This document shows, piece after piece, positions 1-5,931 of a stretch of DNA of 5,931 nucleotides. The notes beneath the pieces were generated by a model. The model was given only the letters and a program-made list of their open reading frames with translations. It was not told the DNA's origin and did no database searches. Position numbers and translations under genes: made by a program. Source of the DNA: an uncultured Candidatus Melainabacteria bacterium (GTDB lineage Bacteria; Cyanobacteriota; Vampirovibrionia; Gastranaerophilales; Gastranaerophilaceae); contig CAKUUG010000058.1 of NCBI GenBank assembly GCA_934692665.1, positions 1-5,931 of the forward strand. The letters are read 5' to 3'. How positions within the stretch are numbered: the first letter of the stretch is position 1; each line of letters starts with the position of its first letter.

Positions 1-1138
1 CTTCTAAATTGCAACCTACAATGTGCTTGTCTTTTTCGTTTGCACCAAGAACAAAGTTTTTCATATTTTTTACTGTATTGTCAAAAATCACTCTAACTTT
101 TGTTTTGTCGACATTTTTGTAAGAAATAAATCCTGCAGTCGAATTTAAGTGTTCTTTTATTTCGCTTTCTTCCATTGGACGAATTTCGATAGCATTAAGA
201 GCGTTTAATAATTTTGTTTCTTCTACTTCTTTGTCGCCTCTAATCATAGCAATAACAGGTTTTGAATCTGCAATGTATGCAACTGCTTTTAAAATACAGT
301 TTGCATTTATTTTCAAGAAATTTGCCAAATCTTCTATTGTTTTTATATTTGGAGTATCTATGATTCTTTCTTCTGTATACCCATAGTCAGCACCATTAGT
401 TGATTCTTGTGGTAAAATCGAGATTGCATGGTTAGAATTTGCACTGTAGTCACATTTTTCACAATAGAATACATCATTTTCGCCAACTGCTGTATCTGTT
501 AAAACCATATATTCATGAGAAACCGCACCGCCTATTGCTCCGCTATCTGATTGAACAGCTTTTGTTTCTAAACCACAACGATTAAATATGTTTGTATATG
601 TTTGTGCCATGACTTTGTATTCTCTTTCCAAGTCTTCTTGACTCGTGTGGAAAGAGTATGCATCTTTCATAATGAATTCTCTACCTCTTAATAAGCCGAA
701 ACGAGGTCTTATTTCATCTCTGAATTTTGTTTGTATCTGATAAACATTTAAAGGTAGTTGTTTGTATGATTTTGCAACATCGGCAACAACGGATGTAACA
801 ACTTCTTCATGAGTTGGTGCAAGACACATTTCTATGTCGTGCCTATCTTTACATCTTAACAATTCTTTACCGTATTTTGACCATCTTCCTGATTTTTGCC
901 AAACTTCTGCAGGTTGAACGAACGGCATAAGAAGTTCTTGAGCTCCTGAAGAATTCATTTCTTGTCTTACTATATTTGATATTTTTGTCAAAACCCTTTG
1001 TGCTAAAGGCATATATGTATAAATTCCGTTTGCAAGTTTTTTGATAAAACCGGCACGAACAAGAAGTTTGTGCGAAATAGCCTCTGCATCATTTGGAAAT
1101 TCTCTTAGTGTTTGTACAAACAGTTTTGACATTTTCAT
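1..1138 (-). CDS. proS: Prolyl-tRNA synthetase, bacterial type with INS editing domain (3' end outside window)
   Basis: This class II aminoacyl-tRNA synthetase charges tRNA-Pro with proline in the cytoplasm. The first 379 residues are present, of about 570 usual for bacterial enzymes; the gene runs off the left edge. Seen: the TxE loop APTHEEV (residues 107-113, T109 and E111) and motif 2, FRDEIRPRFG...GREFIMKDAYSF (139-163), with ATP-binding R140 and E142. The stretch from about residue 223 to the edge is the INS (YbaK-like) domain that deacylates Ala-tRNA-Pro. It contains RGDKEVEETKL (300-310) and K284, the likely equivalent of the E. coli editing Lys279. The catalytic C-terminal part (motif 3, anticodon-binding domain) lies outside. 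I chose the ATG at 1138 over the one at 1132 because an AGGAGA sits 10 nt upstream. Both Trp codons are TGG, so the code is standard. It is divergent from the nuoL-like gene and has no evident functional link to it. Confidence 0.97.
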   Translation of the reverse strand, partial: MKMSKLFVQTLREFPNDAEAISHKLLVRAGFIKKLANGIYTYMPLAQRVLTKISNIVRQEMNSSGAQELLMPFVQPAEVWQKSGRWSKYGKELLRCKDRHDIEMCLAPTHEEVVTSVVADVAKSYKQLPLNVYQIQTKFRDEIRPRFGLLRGREFIMKDAYSFHTSQEDLEREYKVMAQTYTNIFNRCGLETKAVQSDSGAIGGAVSHEYMVLTDTAVGENDVFYCEKCDYSANSNHAISILPQESTNGADYGYTEERIIDTPNIKTIEDLANFLKINANCILKAVAYIADSKPVIAMIRGDKEVEETKLLNALNAIEIRPMEESEIKEHLNSTAGFISYKNVDKTKVRVIFDNTVKNMKNFVLGANEKDKHIVGCNLE

Positions 1139-1148
1139 AGTTGTTTTT

Positions 1149-1154
1149 TCTCCT
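1149..1154 (-). promoter_or_regulatory. Ribosome binding site of proS
   Basis: Read on the minus strand this is AGGAGA, a strong Shine-Dalgarno match 10 nt before the ATG at 1138. The alternative in-frame ATG at 1132 would be 16 nt away, so the site decides the start. A TAAAAT at 1179-1184 (minus strand) could be the proS -10 box, but no convincing -35 lies the right distance upstream. Confidence 0.75.
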
Positions 1155-1170
1155 GTTTTTAAAATTTTTA

Positions 1171-1200
1171 TTGATTTAATTTTAGACCAAAAATTAAAAT
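1171..1200 (+). promoter_or_regulatory. Putative sigma-70-type promoter of the nuoL-M-N-like operon
   Basis: TTGATT (1171-1176, 4 of 6 to the -35 consensus) is followed after 18 nt by TAAAAT (1195-1200, 5 of 6 to the -10 consensus). Transcription would start near 1207, giving a leader of about 30 nt before the ATG at 1238. In DNA this AT-rich, such matches occur by chance. Support comes from its position in the only gap upstream of the three-gene operon and its fit with the chosen start codon. It lies inside the leader/promoter zone of the divergent proS, so the two transcription units may interfere. Confidence 0.4.
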
Positions 1201-1237
1201 ATTGCACATGTTTGAAAAAATATATAAGATATTGTAT

Positions 1238-2656
1238 ATGGATATTTTTAACATAATTAGTATTAATATAGTTTTTTTGCCTTTGATTTTTGGTCTGTTT
1301 TTGCTTTTTTGCAGAATAAGACTGGTTTTGGTCAATAAAAAACTTCTTGATTACGGTTTGTTTGTAATAAATTTGCTGAATTTTGTTTTGTGTTCTATAT
1401 TAGCAATTTTTGTTTATTTTAAAAAACTAACACTTGATTTTGGATATAAAATATCGGATTTTTTAAATATAGAATTGATATACGGCATTAATGTCGACAA
1501 GAGAAATATTTTTATATTATTTTTTGCTGCATTATTTTACTTTTTGATTAGTTGCTATCTTGTAAGATTTTTTAAAACAAAAAAACAATTTTTATTTACA
1601 AAACAAAGATACTATATTTTGCTTTCTTTTTTGATTTTTGTAACATATTCTTTTATCTGTTCAAATAATCTTTTATTATCTATGATTTTTGGGGCAGTTG
1701 GTACTTTTATTCTTTTTGTTTTTGCGTATTTTGATATTTTTAAAACCGGTGCAAACTACAATATAATTCGCTTCTTAAGGTTGAACTTTATAAGCGATTT
1801 TTGTTTTTTTGCAGCATTTCTCGTGTTTTTTAGATATGCCGTTTTTTTAAAAAATTCTATTCAGACAACTGCAATTAATTATTCTGATTTGAATCTTTTT
1901 CTATTAAATCTTATGCCAAAAACCAATTCGCCTTTTGAATACAAAATTGCAATAATTTCCATTTTGATTGCTGTTTTTACAAGACTGAGCATTTTTCCTT
2001 TTAACTGTTATTATAGTTTTTTGGCCAATTCTTCAAGAGCTTTTTATTTGCCTGTAATTATTTGTGCTAATAACTTTATAGGAGTTATGCTATATTTGAA
2101 TATTATTCAAGTATTCAATTTTTTCCCAAAGATTAATTTTGCAATCTATGTTTTTGCTATTTTATCTGTATTGTATTCGGCTATTTCTTTATTGTTTGAA
2201 AAAAATATAAAAATAGTCTTTGGATATTTGATTTCTATTTTAAATTCTTTGTTTATCGTTGGCATATTGTTTTTTGAAAAAACGATATATGTGTATTTTT
2301 GTTGTTTATCAATTTTGCTTGTTATTTTGTTTAAGCTGTTTTCGATGGATAAAGTAAACTTCAAAAGAAGACTAATAAACAAAAACAAAGGTTTTTATTT
2401 AGAAAAATTACACATAATATTTTTTGAAACCTTTCCTATAAAAATAGCTAATCTGTTTTTGTTTTTGAACAAAAATGTATTAGGACTTATTTTTAAAATG
2501 TTATACAAAATTTTGAATTTACTTGTTGGAATTTTAGCGATTAGGCACATAAAAGCATCCAGATTTAATATAATAAGAAATATATTTTTGGTTTTTGCTT
2601 TGTTTATAATTCTTACAATTATAATTATTTTATTTGGAGGAGCGGATTTTGGATAA
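1238..2656 (+). CDS. nuoL: Divergent, shortened NuoL-like complex I membrane subunit (antiporter-like)
   Basis: This 472-residue membrane protein has about 12 predicted helices; canonical NuoL has about 610 residues and 16 helices. Residues 140-200 align without gaps to the NuoL TM5-TM6 region (CSNNLLLSMIFGAVG), with D187 matching E. coli D178. Residues 249-290 align to the TM7-TM8 region (RLSIFPFN for KSAQLPLQ), and NIKIVFGYLIS (323-333) matches the DIKRVLAYSTMS motif. Residues 387-467 match the NuoL C-terminal arm: YxxxLY-like start, amphipathic stretch, final helix 446-467. Between about 370 and 387 the usual second half-channel is absent. The TM5 Glu is G152, the TM7 Lys is R249, and the TM9 His/His/Lys are not conserved. 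It has no Trp. The ATG at 1238 fits the family N-terminus (MDIFNIISINIVFLPLIFG) and the putative promoter; ATG 1208 and TTG 1202 are alternatives. No good Shine-Dalgarno is seen. It is the first gene of the trio. The subunit identity is an inference from by-eye alignment to remembered sequences. Confidence 0.72.
   Translation: MDIFNIISINIVFLPLIFGLFLLFCRIRLVLVNKKLLDYGLFVINLLNFVLCSILAIFVYFKKLTLDFGYKISDFLNIELIYGINVDKRNIFILFFAALFYFLISCYLVRFFKTKKQFLFTKQRYYILLSFLIFVTYSFICSNNLLLSMIFGAVGTFILFVFAYFDIFKTGANYNIIRFLRLNFISDFCFFAAFLVFFRYAVFLKNSIQTTAINYSDLNLFLLNLMPKTNSPFEYKIAIISILIAVFTRLSIFPFNCYYSFLANSSRAFYLPVIICANNFIGVMLYLNIIQVFNFFPKINFAIYVFAILSVLYSAISLLFEKNIKIVFGYLISILNSLFIVGILFFEKTIYVYFCCLSILLVILFKLFSMDKVNFKRRLINKNKGFYLEKLHIIFFETFPIKIANLFLFLNKNVLGLIFKMLYKILNLLVGILAIRHIKASRFNIIRNIFLVFALFIILTIIIILFGGADFG
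2636..2642 (+). promoter_or_regulatory. Ribosome binding site of the nuoM-like gene, inside the end of the nuoL-like gene
   Basis: GGAGGAG lies 6 nt before the TTG at 2649 and is the best Shine-Dalgarno in the window. It rules out the longer TTG start at 2634, which would place the site inside the coding region, and supports a TTG start that overlaps the upstream stop by 8 nt. Ribosomes finishing the nuoL-like gene can therefore reinitiate. Confidence 0.8.
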
Positions 2657-4091
2657 AATTGCATACGCTGATGTATTTCGGATTGTTTATTTATTAGCTC
2701 CGTTTTTTGCTGTTTTTGTAATGGCTGTTTTTAAAAACATAAAAAATCCTCTCTATATAAGAAGAATTTCCAGAGCGTTTTTTTGTTTTGAAGCTATTTT
2801 GTTTTTTGTTGCAGATTTTTTTGCAACAAATTCTGATTTTTATATCAAAAATCTTCATTTCGCAATTAATTTGCAAGACAAAATATTGATTTATGTATCA
2901 GTTTTCTGCTTTTTGGTATTTGTAAATTTTTCAAAAACATTTGTCAAATTTGCTAAAAAACAATTTTATCTTATTTTGATTTTGTTGTTCGGTGTTTTAA
3001 ATTTGTTTGTTGTATCTGACAACATAAACGTTTCTGTTGTATTTTTGTTTTGGCTTATTTTGGTTAAATTTTTGATTTCTAATATTGCACAAAAAGACAA
3101 CATTGATAAACGAGAACTAAAGAAACACTGTGCATTGGATTTTGTTTGTTATTTTGTTGGAATTGCACTAATTGGCTATGATTTTTTAAGATATTTTATT
3201 CTTAACAGCATTCCTTTTGAATTTTCTAATGTTTCTGAATATTTTAGTCGTATAGATGATTTCACTGTTAGCGTTGCTTTTTTGGGATTTTTGGTTTTGA
3301 TTTTTGGTCAATTAGGTTTTTTAAATATATTTAATAAATACAACAAAACCTACACAAAACTCCCTCTCTATAATATTTCAATATGCACTTTTGTGCAGTT
3401 TGTTGTAGGTATTTCATTGTTATTTAAAGTGTACGATAGTTTTTCTTGTTTGTTTTATCAATACCAAAATCAAATAAGCATCTTTATTTTGGTTGTAGTA
3501 CTTTATAATACAATTATTTCTTTCAAGCAAAACAATTTGTTTTATTGTATAAATTCAGTTTTTATCGCAAATATTTTTATTGGAATTTTTAGTGCTTTTG
3601 CATTCGACAAAATTGATAGTTCGTTTGCTTTTTATTATTTTGTTGTACTTATTGTGTCTTATATTCCGGTATTGCTCGTTTTTGCATATTTAGAAAATAT
3701 ATTTAAAACAAAATGTATCGAAGATTACAAAAGAATCAATGACAAAACAAATATCATTCAATTTAATATATTATTCTTTTTATTGAATTTTGCAAAAATG
3801 CCAATTTCTTCAAATTTTCTTTCGTTTTTGGTCATGTTTTTAGCAATAAATTCTATAGAATATAACAATATATTCCTAAAATCGCTTCCTTGCGTTTTTT
3901 TGGTGTGTGTTGTTTTGCTTGGAATATGTGTTCTTAATTTGGTGTACAAAATTTTAATTGAACCTGTAGAAAGTGACAAAAACAGACATTTGTTCTTGAA
4001 TCATCAAAAAGTGACGTTTGCATCATTTTTTATTGTTTTGTATGTTTTGCTTTTTGCGATTCAAAGTTTTATGAATAATTTTAAAGTGTAA
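2649..4091 (+). CDS. nuoM: Divergent NuoM-like complex I membrane subunit lacking the ion-path residues
   Basis: This 480-residue polytopic protein of about 13-14 helices is close to the usual NuoM length of about 500. It aligns nearly without gaps to NuoM. VVFLFWLILVKFLI (130-143) matches the TM5 region FYVFWELMLIPMYF. Residues 220-261 match the TM7-TM8 stretch IKVPLFPFHTWLPD...APTAG, keeping P239 and G254. Residues 286-300 match the KDMKKLVAYSS loop helix, and AFYYFVVL through IEDYKRIN (327-363) matches TM9 and its loop. MPISSNFLSF (384-393) matches LPG..GFVGEF, and VYKILIEPV (432-440) matches the RVFFGP end. The E. coli residues E144, K234, K265 and E407 correspond to L136, Q221, V252 and F393, so none is ionisable. 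It has one Trp only (W135). The start is TTG at 2649, set by GGAGGAG, overlapping the previous gene by 8 nt. If it joins a complex, its role would be structural. M is assigned over another antiporter paralogue (MrpD, HyfF) from motif spacing and gene order. Confidence 0.7.
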   Translation: MDKIAYADVFRIVYLLAPFFAVFVMAVFKNIKNPLYIRRISRAFFCFEAILFFVADFFATNSDFYIKNLHFAINLQDKILIYVSVFCFLVFVNFSKTFVKFAKKQFYLILILLFGVLNLFVVSDNINVSVVFLFWLILVKFLISNIAQKDNIDKRELKKHCALDFVCYFVGIALIGYDFLRYFILNSIPFEFSNVSEYFSRIDDFTVSVAFLGFLVLIFGQLGFLNIFNKYNKTYTKLPLYNISICTFVQFVVGISLLFKVYDSFSCLFYQYQNQISIFILVVVLYNTIISFKQNNLFYCINSVFIANIFIGIFSAFAFDKIDSSFAFYYFVVLIVSYIPVLLVFAYLENIFKTKCIEDYKRINDKTNIIQFNILFFLLNFAKMPISSNFLSFLVMFLAINSIEYNNIFLKSLPCVFLVCVVLLGICVLNLVYKILIEPVESDKNRHLFLNHQKVTFASFFIVLYVLLFAIQSFMNNFKV

Positions 4092-4116
4092 TTGTAGTTT
4101 TAATGAAAGTATCAAT

Positions 4117-5538
4117 ATGGAAAACATTATCAATATAATAAACAATTCAAATATTTTGCAGAATACTCCTTTTTTTGGATGCGAAGTTGTTTTGTTGTTT
4201 GCCTTTTTTGTGAATATGTTGTTGTTTTTGTTTTGCAAAAGAAAATCGAATACAAAAAAACTATCTGATTTCATTGTTGCTATTGGTTTTTCAATAAATA
4301 TTTTGATGTGTGCTTTTATGTATTTTTTGAATACAAATAATTGTCAATTTAAAACATATTTGAGCGATTTTTTGTATTTAAATTCAGAAGAAATGTTATT
4401 AAAAGCTGTTATTAATGCTGCGCTTTTAATGTTTTTATTTATGAATTTCAAAACAATCAGACAAACTTTTTTAAAAACACCTTTAATTAATGCAAATTTG
4501 TGCATGATTGGATTGTTTTCTTGTTTAATGGTACAAATAAACAACGATATTTTGACATTTTTCTTTTTGGATTTGGTTGTCTTTTTTATATATAAATATG
4601 CTTCTTTAATAAAACCAAAAAAAGACAAATTCTTTTCGTCTGATTTTTTGCTATTAAACGTAATTTCGAGCGTTATTTTTTATTTGACGATAATAATCCT
4701 CAAATTTAATGATTCTGATTCGCAAATTACAATTTTAAACACTGTATTATTTTTGGCATATTTTTTGAAATTGGGTATTTTCCCGGGGGTAAATTATTTT
4801 TCTATTTCAAATCACAAAAAAAATCTTCCATATTTAACTTTGTTGTCTGTGTATTTGCCGTTTTTGGGTGTTGTTGGGTTGGTAAAAATATTTAATAGCA
4901 CCATTTTAGCTAGCGACATATTTATTATGATAAGCATTGTATTTTTATCTTTAGCTTTGTTTAGCGTTCTTATATTGACTCTGAAAACAAAAAATGCTCC
5001 AAAATTTTTTGCAGGCGTTGGGGTGTTTTTTAGTATTTTTGTTGCGATTAATTTTCTTGTTTCTATGAATCCTTATTTTAGTTTAAAATTAGCGTCTTTG
5101 TATATGTCTATAATGCTTTCTATGTTTTCTCTACTTATGATATTTAAAATAAATAACAAACAAGAAAAGCTATATTTCAGTGCTTTTCGAGGCGTTTTTT
5201 TGAAAAATAGAATGTATGCTTTTTTTCTTTCTTTAAATATATTGTTTTTGTTTTCTGTTATTCCTAGTGCTTTAATGACAAATTCTCTGTTTGCTTTAAA
5301 AAACATATATTCTTGTGACAGATTTGGCTATATAGTATCTTTTGTTTTTGTATTTTGTTATTTATTGCTTTTGTTGAAATCGTTTGATTTGGTATTAAAT
5401 TGCTATAATTTTGACAAAAATTCAAAAGTAAAGGCCTTTACAAAAAAGACAACATCGAATTATGCTGTCTTTTTTATGGTTATATTGTTTTTAGTATTTG
5501 TTTTGATTATAGATTTTCTACACTATACGGGTCGTTAA
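4117..5538 (+). CDS. nuoN: Divergent NuoN-like complex I membrane subunit
   Basis: This 473-residue protein of about 14 predicted helices is near the usual NuoN length of about 485. FFFLDLVVFF (148-157) matches the TM5 segment LFLGIELISL, with the Glu (E. coli E133) conserved as D152. Residues 213-259 align without gaps to the TM7-TM8 stretch that begins VGLGFKLSLVPFH. K218 (E. coli K217), P223, P238 and the GVVGLVKIF end (251-259) are preserved. The TM8 Lys (K247) is P248, and the TM12 Lys (K395) in SVIPSALMTNSLF (380-392) appears as L391. Of the three proteins, this one best keeps the first half-channel pair. It has no Trp. The ATG at 4117 lies 25 nt after the nuoM-like stop and follows a weak GAAAG at 4105-4109. 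It closes the operon, and its last 32 nt overlap the convergent gene on the other strand. Assignment to N rests on motif fit and L-M-N order; it was made by eye. Confidence 0.7.
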   Translation: MENIINIINNSNILQNTPFFGCEVVLLFAFFVNMLLFLFCKRKSNTKKLSDFIVAIGFSINILMCAFMYFLNTNNCQFKTYLSDFLYLNSEEMLLKAVINAALLMFLFMNFKTIRQTFLKTPLINANLCMIGLFSCLMVQINNDILTFFFLDLVVFFIYKYASLIKPKKDKFFSSDFLLLNVISSVIFYLTIIILKFNDSDSQITILNTVLFLAYFLKLGIFPGVNYFSISNHKKNLPYLTLLSVYLPFLGVVGLVKIFNSTILASDIFIMISIVFLSLALFSVLILTLKTKNAPKFFAGVGVFFSIFVAINFLVSMNPYFSLKLASLYMSIMLSMFSLLMIFKINNKQEKLYFSAFRGVFLKNRMYAFFLSLNILFLFSVIPSALMTNSLFALKNIYSCDRFGYIVSFVFVFCYLLLLLKSFDLVLNCYNFDKNSKVKAFTKKTTSNYAVFFMVILFLVFVLIIDFLHYTGR

Positions 5539-5881
5539 ATTTGTTTGCATATTCAGGTACATCATCGTTCCAAGTATTTGTGAATTGGATTTGATGTTCG
5601 CCAAAATTTCCGTCATCTTGCAATGGGTCAAAGTAGTTTTTAATTGCAGTATAAGAACGACCAAGTGCGTTTTTACCTGTTTTTTTAGTGTATCCGGAAA
5701 TTGATTTTGCGTTTTTGCCTCTGTTTAATTTGGTTGCTGTGTCAACTGATTGTATAGTGCTTTCTGAAAATCCTTGTGCTCTTAGGACATCGATTTTTTG
5801 CATTGTGCCTTCTTCATAATATGCAAAAGACATTCCGGTTGTACATAAAGCTAAACATAAAGTAATTGCAAATTTTTTCAT
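5507..5881 (-). CDS. Small exported protein of unknown function
   Basis: I do not recognise this 124-residue protein. It starts with a clear type I signal peptide: KK at 2-3, hydrophobic core 4-15, and probable cleavage after SFA (A20|Y21), leaving 104 residues outside the cytoplasm. C13 sits too early and in a poor context (LALC) for a lipobox. The mature part is bipolar. Residues 29-82 are basic and hold MQKIDVLRAQGFSESTIQSV, likely a short helix-turn-helix-like hairpin. The C-terminal 84-124 is acidic and aromatic, with YFDPLQDDGNFGEHQIQF (83-100) resembling a conserved motif block. There is no Cys after cleavage, no membrane anchor and no repeat. The ATG at 5881 follows GAGGAT with 7 nt spacing. 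Composition is less Phe/Leu-skewed than the neighbours. It converges on the nuoN-like gene and overlaps its end by 32 nt. A functional link is not implied. Confidence 0.85.
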   Translation of the reverse strand: MKKFAITLCLALCTTGMSFAYYEEGTMQKIDVLRAQGFSESTIQSVDTATKLNRGKNAKSISGYTKKTGKNALGRSYTAIKNYFDPLQDDGNFGEHQIQFTNTWNDDVPEYANKFNDPYSVENL

Positions 5882-5888
5882 TAAATTA

Positions 5889-5893
5889 TCCTC
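5889..5893 (-). promoter_or_regulatory. Ribosome binding site of the small exported-protein gene
   Basis: Minus-strand GAGGA, 7 nt before the ATG at 5881, is a good Shine-Dalgarno at ideal distance and supports that start, which is also the one that gives a complete signal peptide. Confidence 0.7.
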
Positions 5894-5917
5894 AAAAATA
5901 TAAACATCTTACTAATT

Positions 5918-5923
5918 ATTATA
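5918..5923 (-). promoter_or_regulatory. Candidate -10 box for the small exported-protein gene
   Basis: Minus-strand TATAAT, a perfect -10 match, would place the transcription start about 30 nt before the ATG. A second TATAAT lies at 5925-5930. The matching -35 would be outside the window, so the call rests on one hexamer in very AT-rich DNA. Confidence 0.35.
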
Positions 5924-5931
5924 TATTATAT

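Noticed and set aside
1155..1175. AT-rich near-palindrome (TTTTTAAAATTTTTA) as a terminator or operator
   Set aside because: Short, without any GC stem, and located between divergent starts; expected by chance at this base composition.
1041..1256. 71-residue plus-strand reading frame
   Set aside because: It lies mostly antisense to the conserved N-terminus of proS and runs across the promoter region into another frame of the nuoL-like gene; no ribosome binding site and no recognisable protein.
2146..2388. 80-residue minus-strand reading frame inside the nuoL-like gene
   Set aside because: Lys/Asn/Ile-rich antisense shadow of Phe/Leu codons; no Shine-Dalgarno and no domain.
2395..2664. 89-residue minus-strand reading frame spanning the nuoL/nuoM-like junction
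   Set aside because: Antisense to the conserved NuoL C-terminal arm; composition is the mirror of the membrane protein.
4344..4628. 94-residue minus-strand reading frame in the nuoN-like gene
   Set aside because: Mirror-image composition of the sense gene, no ribosome binding site; the sense frame aligns to NuoN here.
5073..5306. 77-residue minus-strand reading frame in the nuoN-like gene
   Set aside because: Another antisense shadow in a region where the plus strand codes for predicted membrane helices.
1238..5538. Idea that the trio are pseudogenes
   Set aside because: All three frames are open over more than 470 codons, with Shine-Dalgarno-coupled spacing between the first two and conserved fold markers throughout; drift is seen in residues, not in frame.
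1238..5538. Idea that the trio is an Mrp/Mnh Na+/H+ antiporter operon
   Set aside because: No small mrpB, C, E, F or G genes are interleaved, and three successive large antiporter-like proteins with a NuoL-type C-terminal arm fit L-M-N better.
1..5931. tRNA, rRNA, CRISPR arrays, insertion sequences
   Set aside because: No tRNA-like arms, spaced repeats, terminal inverted repeats or transposase motifs were seen on either strand.

Overview
The window comes from a strongly AT-rich bacterium that uses the standard bacterial code (TGG tryptophans in proS) and Shine-Dalgarno initiation. The long poly-T runs come from TTT (Phe) and TTG/TTA (Leu) codons in membrane proteins. Taxonomy cannot be fixed from sequence reading alone. 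A gut Gastranaerophilales/Melainabacteria-type lineage is my low-confidence guess, based on base composition, a bacterial INS-domain ProS and an isolated set of complex I-type membrane genes.

Layout: (1) positions 1-1138, minus strand, hold the N-terminal two thirds of prolyl-tRNA synthetase, which runs off the left edge. (2) A short divergent intergenic region (1139-1237) carries the proS ribosome binding site and a plausible promoter for the plus strand. (3) Three tightly packed plus-strand genes (1238-2656, 2649-4091, 4117-5538) encode multi-pass membrane proteins. By-eye, largely gap-free alignment shows them to be divergent NuoL, NuoM and NuoN, in canonical order. (4) A minus-strand gene (5507-5881) encodes a small exported protein of unknown function and converges on the nuoN-like gene with a 32-nt overlap.

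The main point of interest is the L-M-N trio. In respiratory complex I these are the three antiporter-like proton-pumping subunits of the membrane arm. Here they stand as a free-standing three-gene operon with no nuoA-K neighbours inside the window. Most ion-path residues are replaced. The NuoL-like protein has Gly for the TM5 Glu and appears to have lost about 140-150 residues that normally carry the second half-channel, yet keeps the NuoL C-terminal arm. The NuoM-like protein has non-ionisable or neutral residues at all four key sites. Only the NuoN-like protein keeps an acidic/Lys pair (D152/K218). Three intact frames of about 470-480 codons in such AT-rich DNA argue that the proteins are made and selected. 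They may form a structural or only weakly pumping membrane arm, rather than being pseudogenes.
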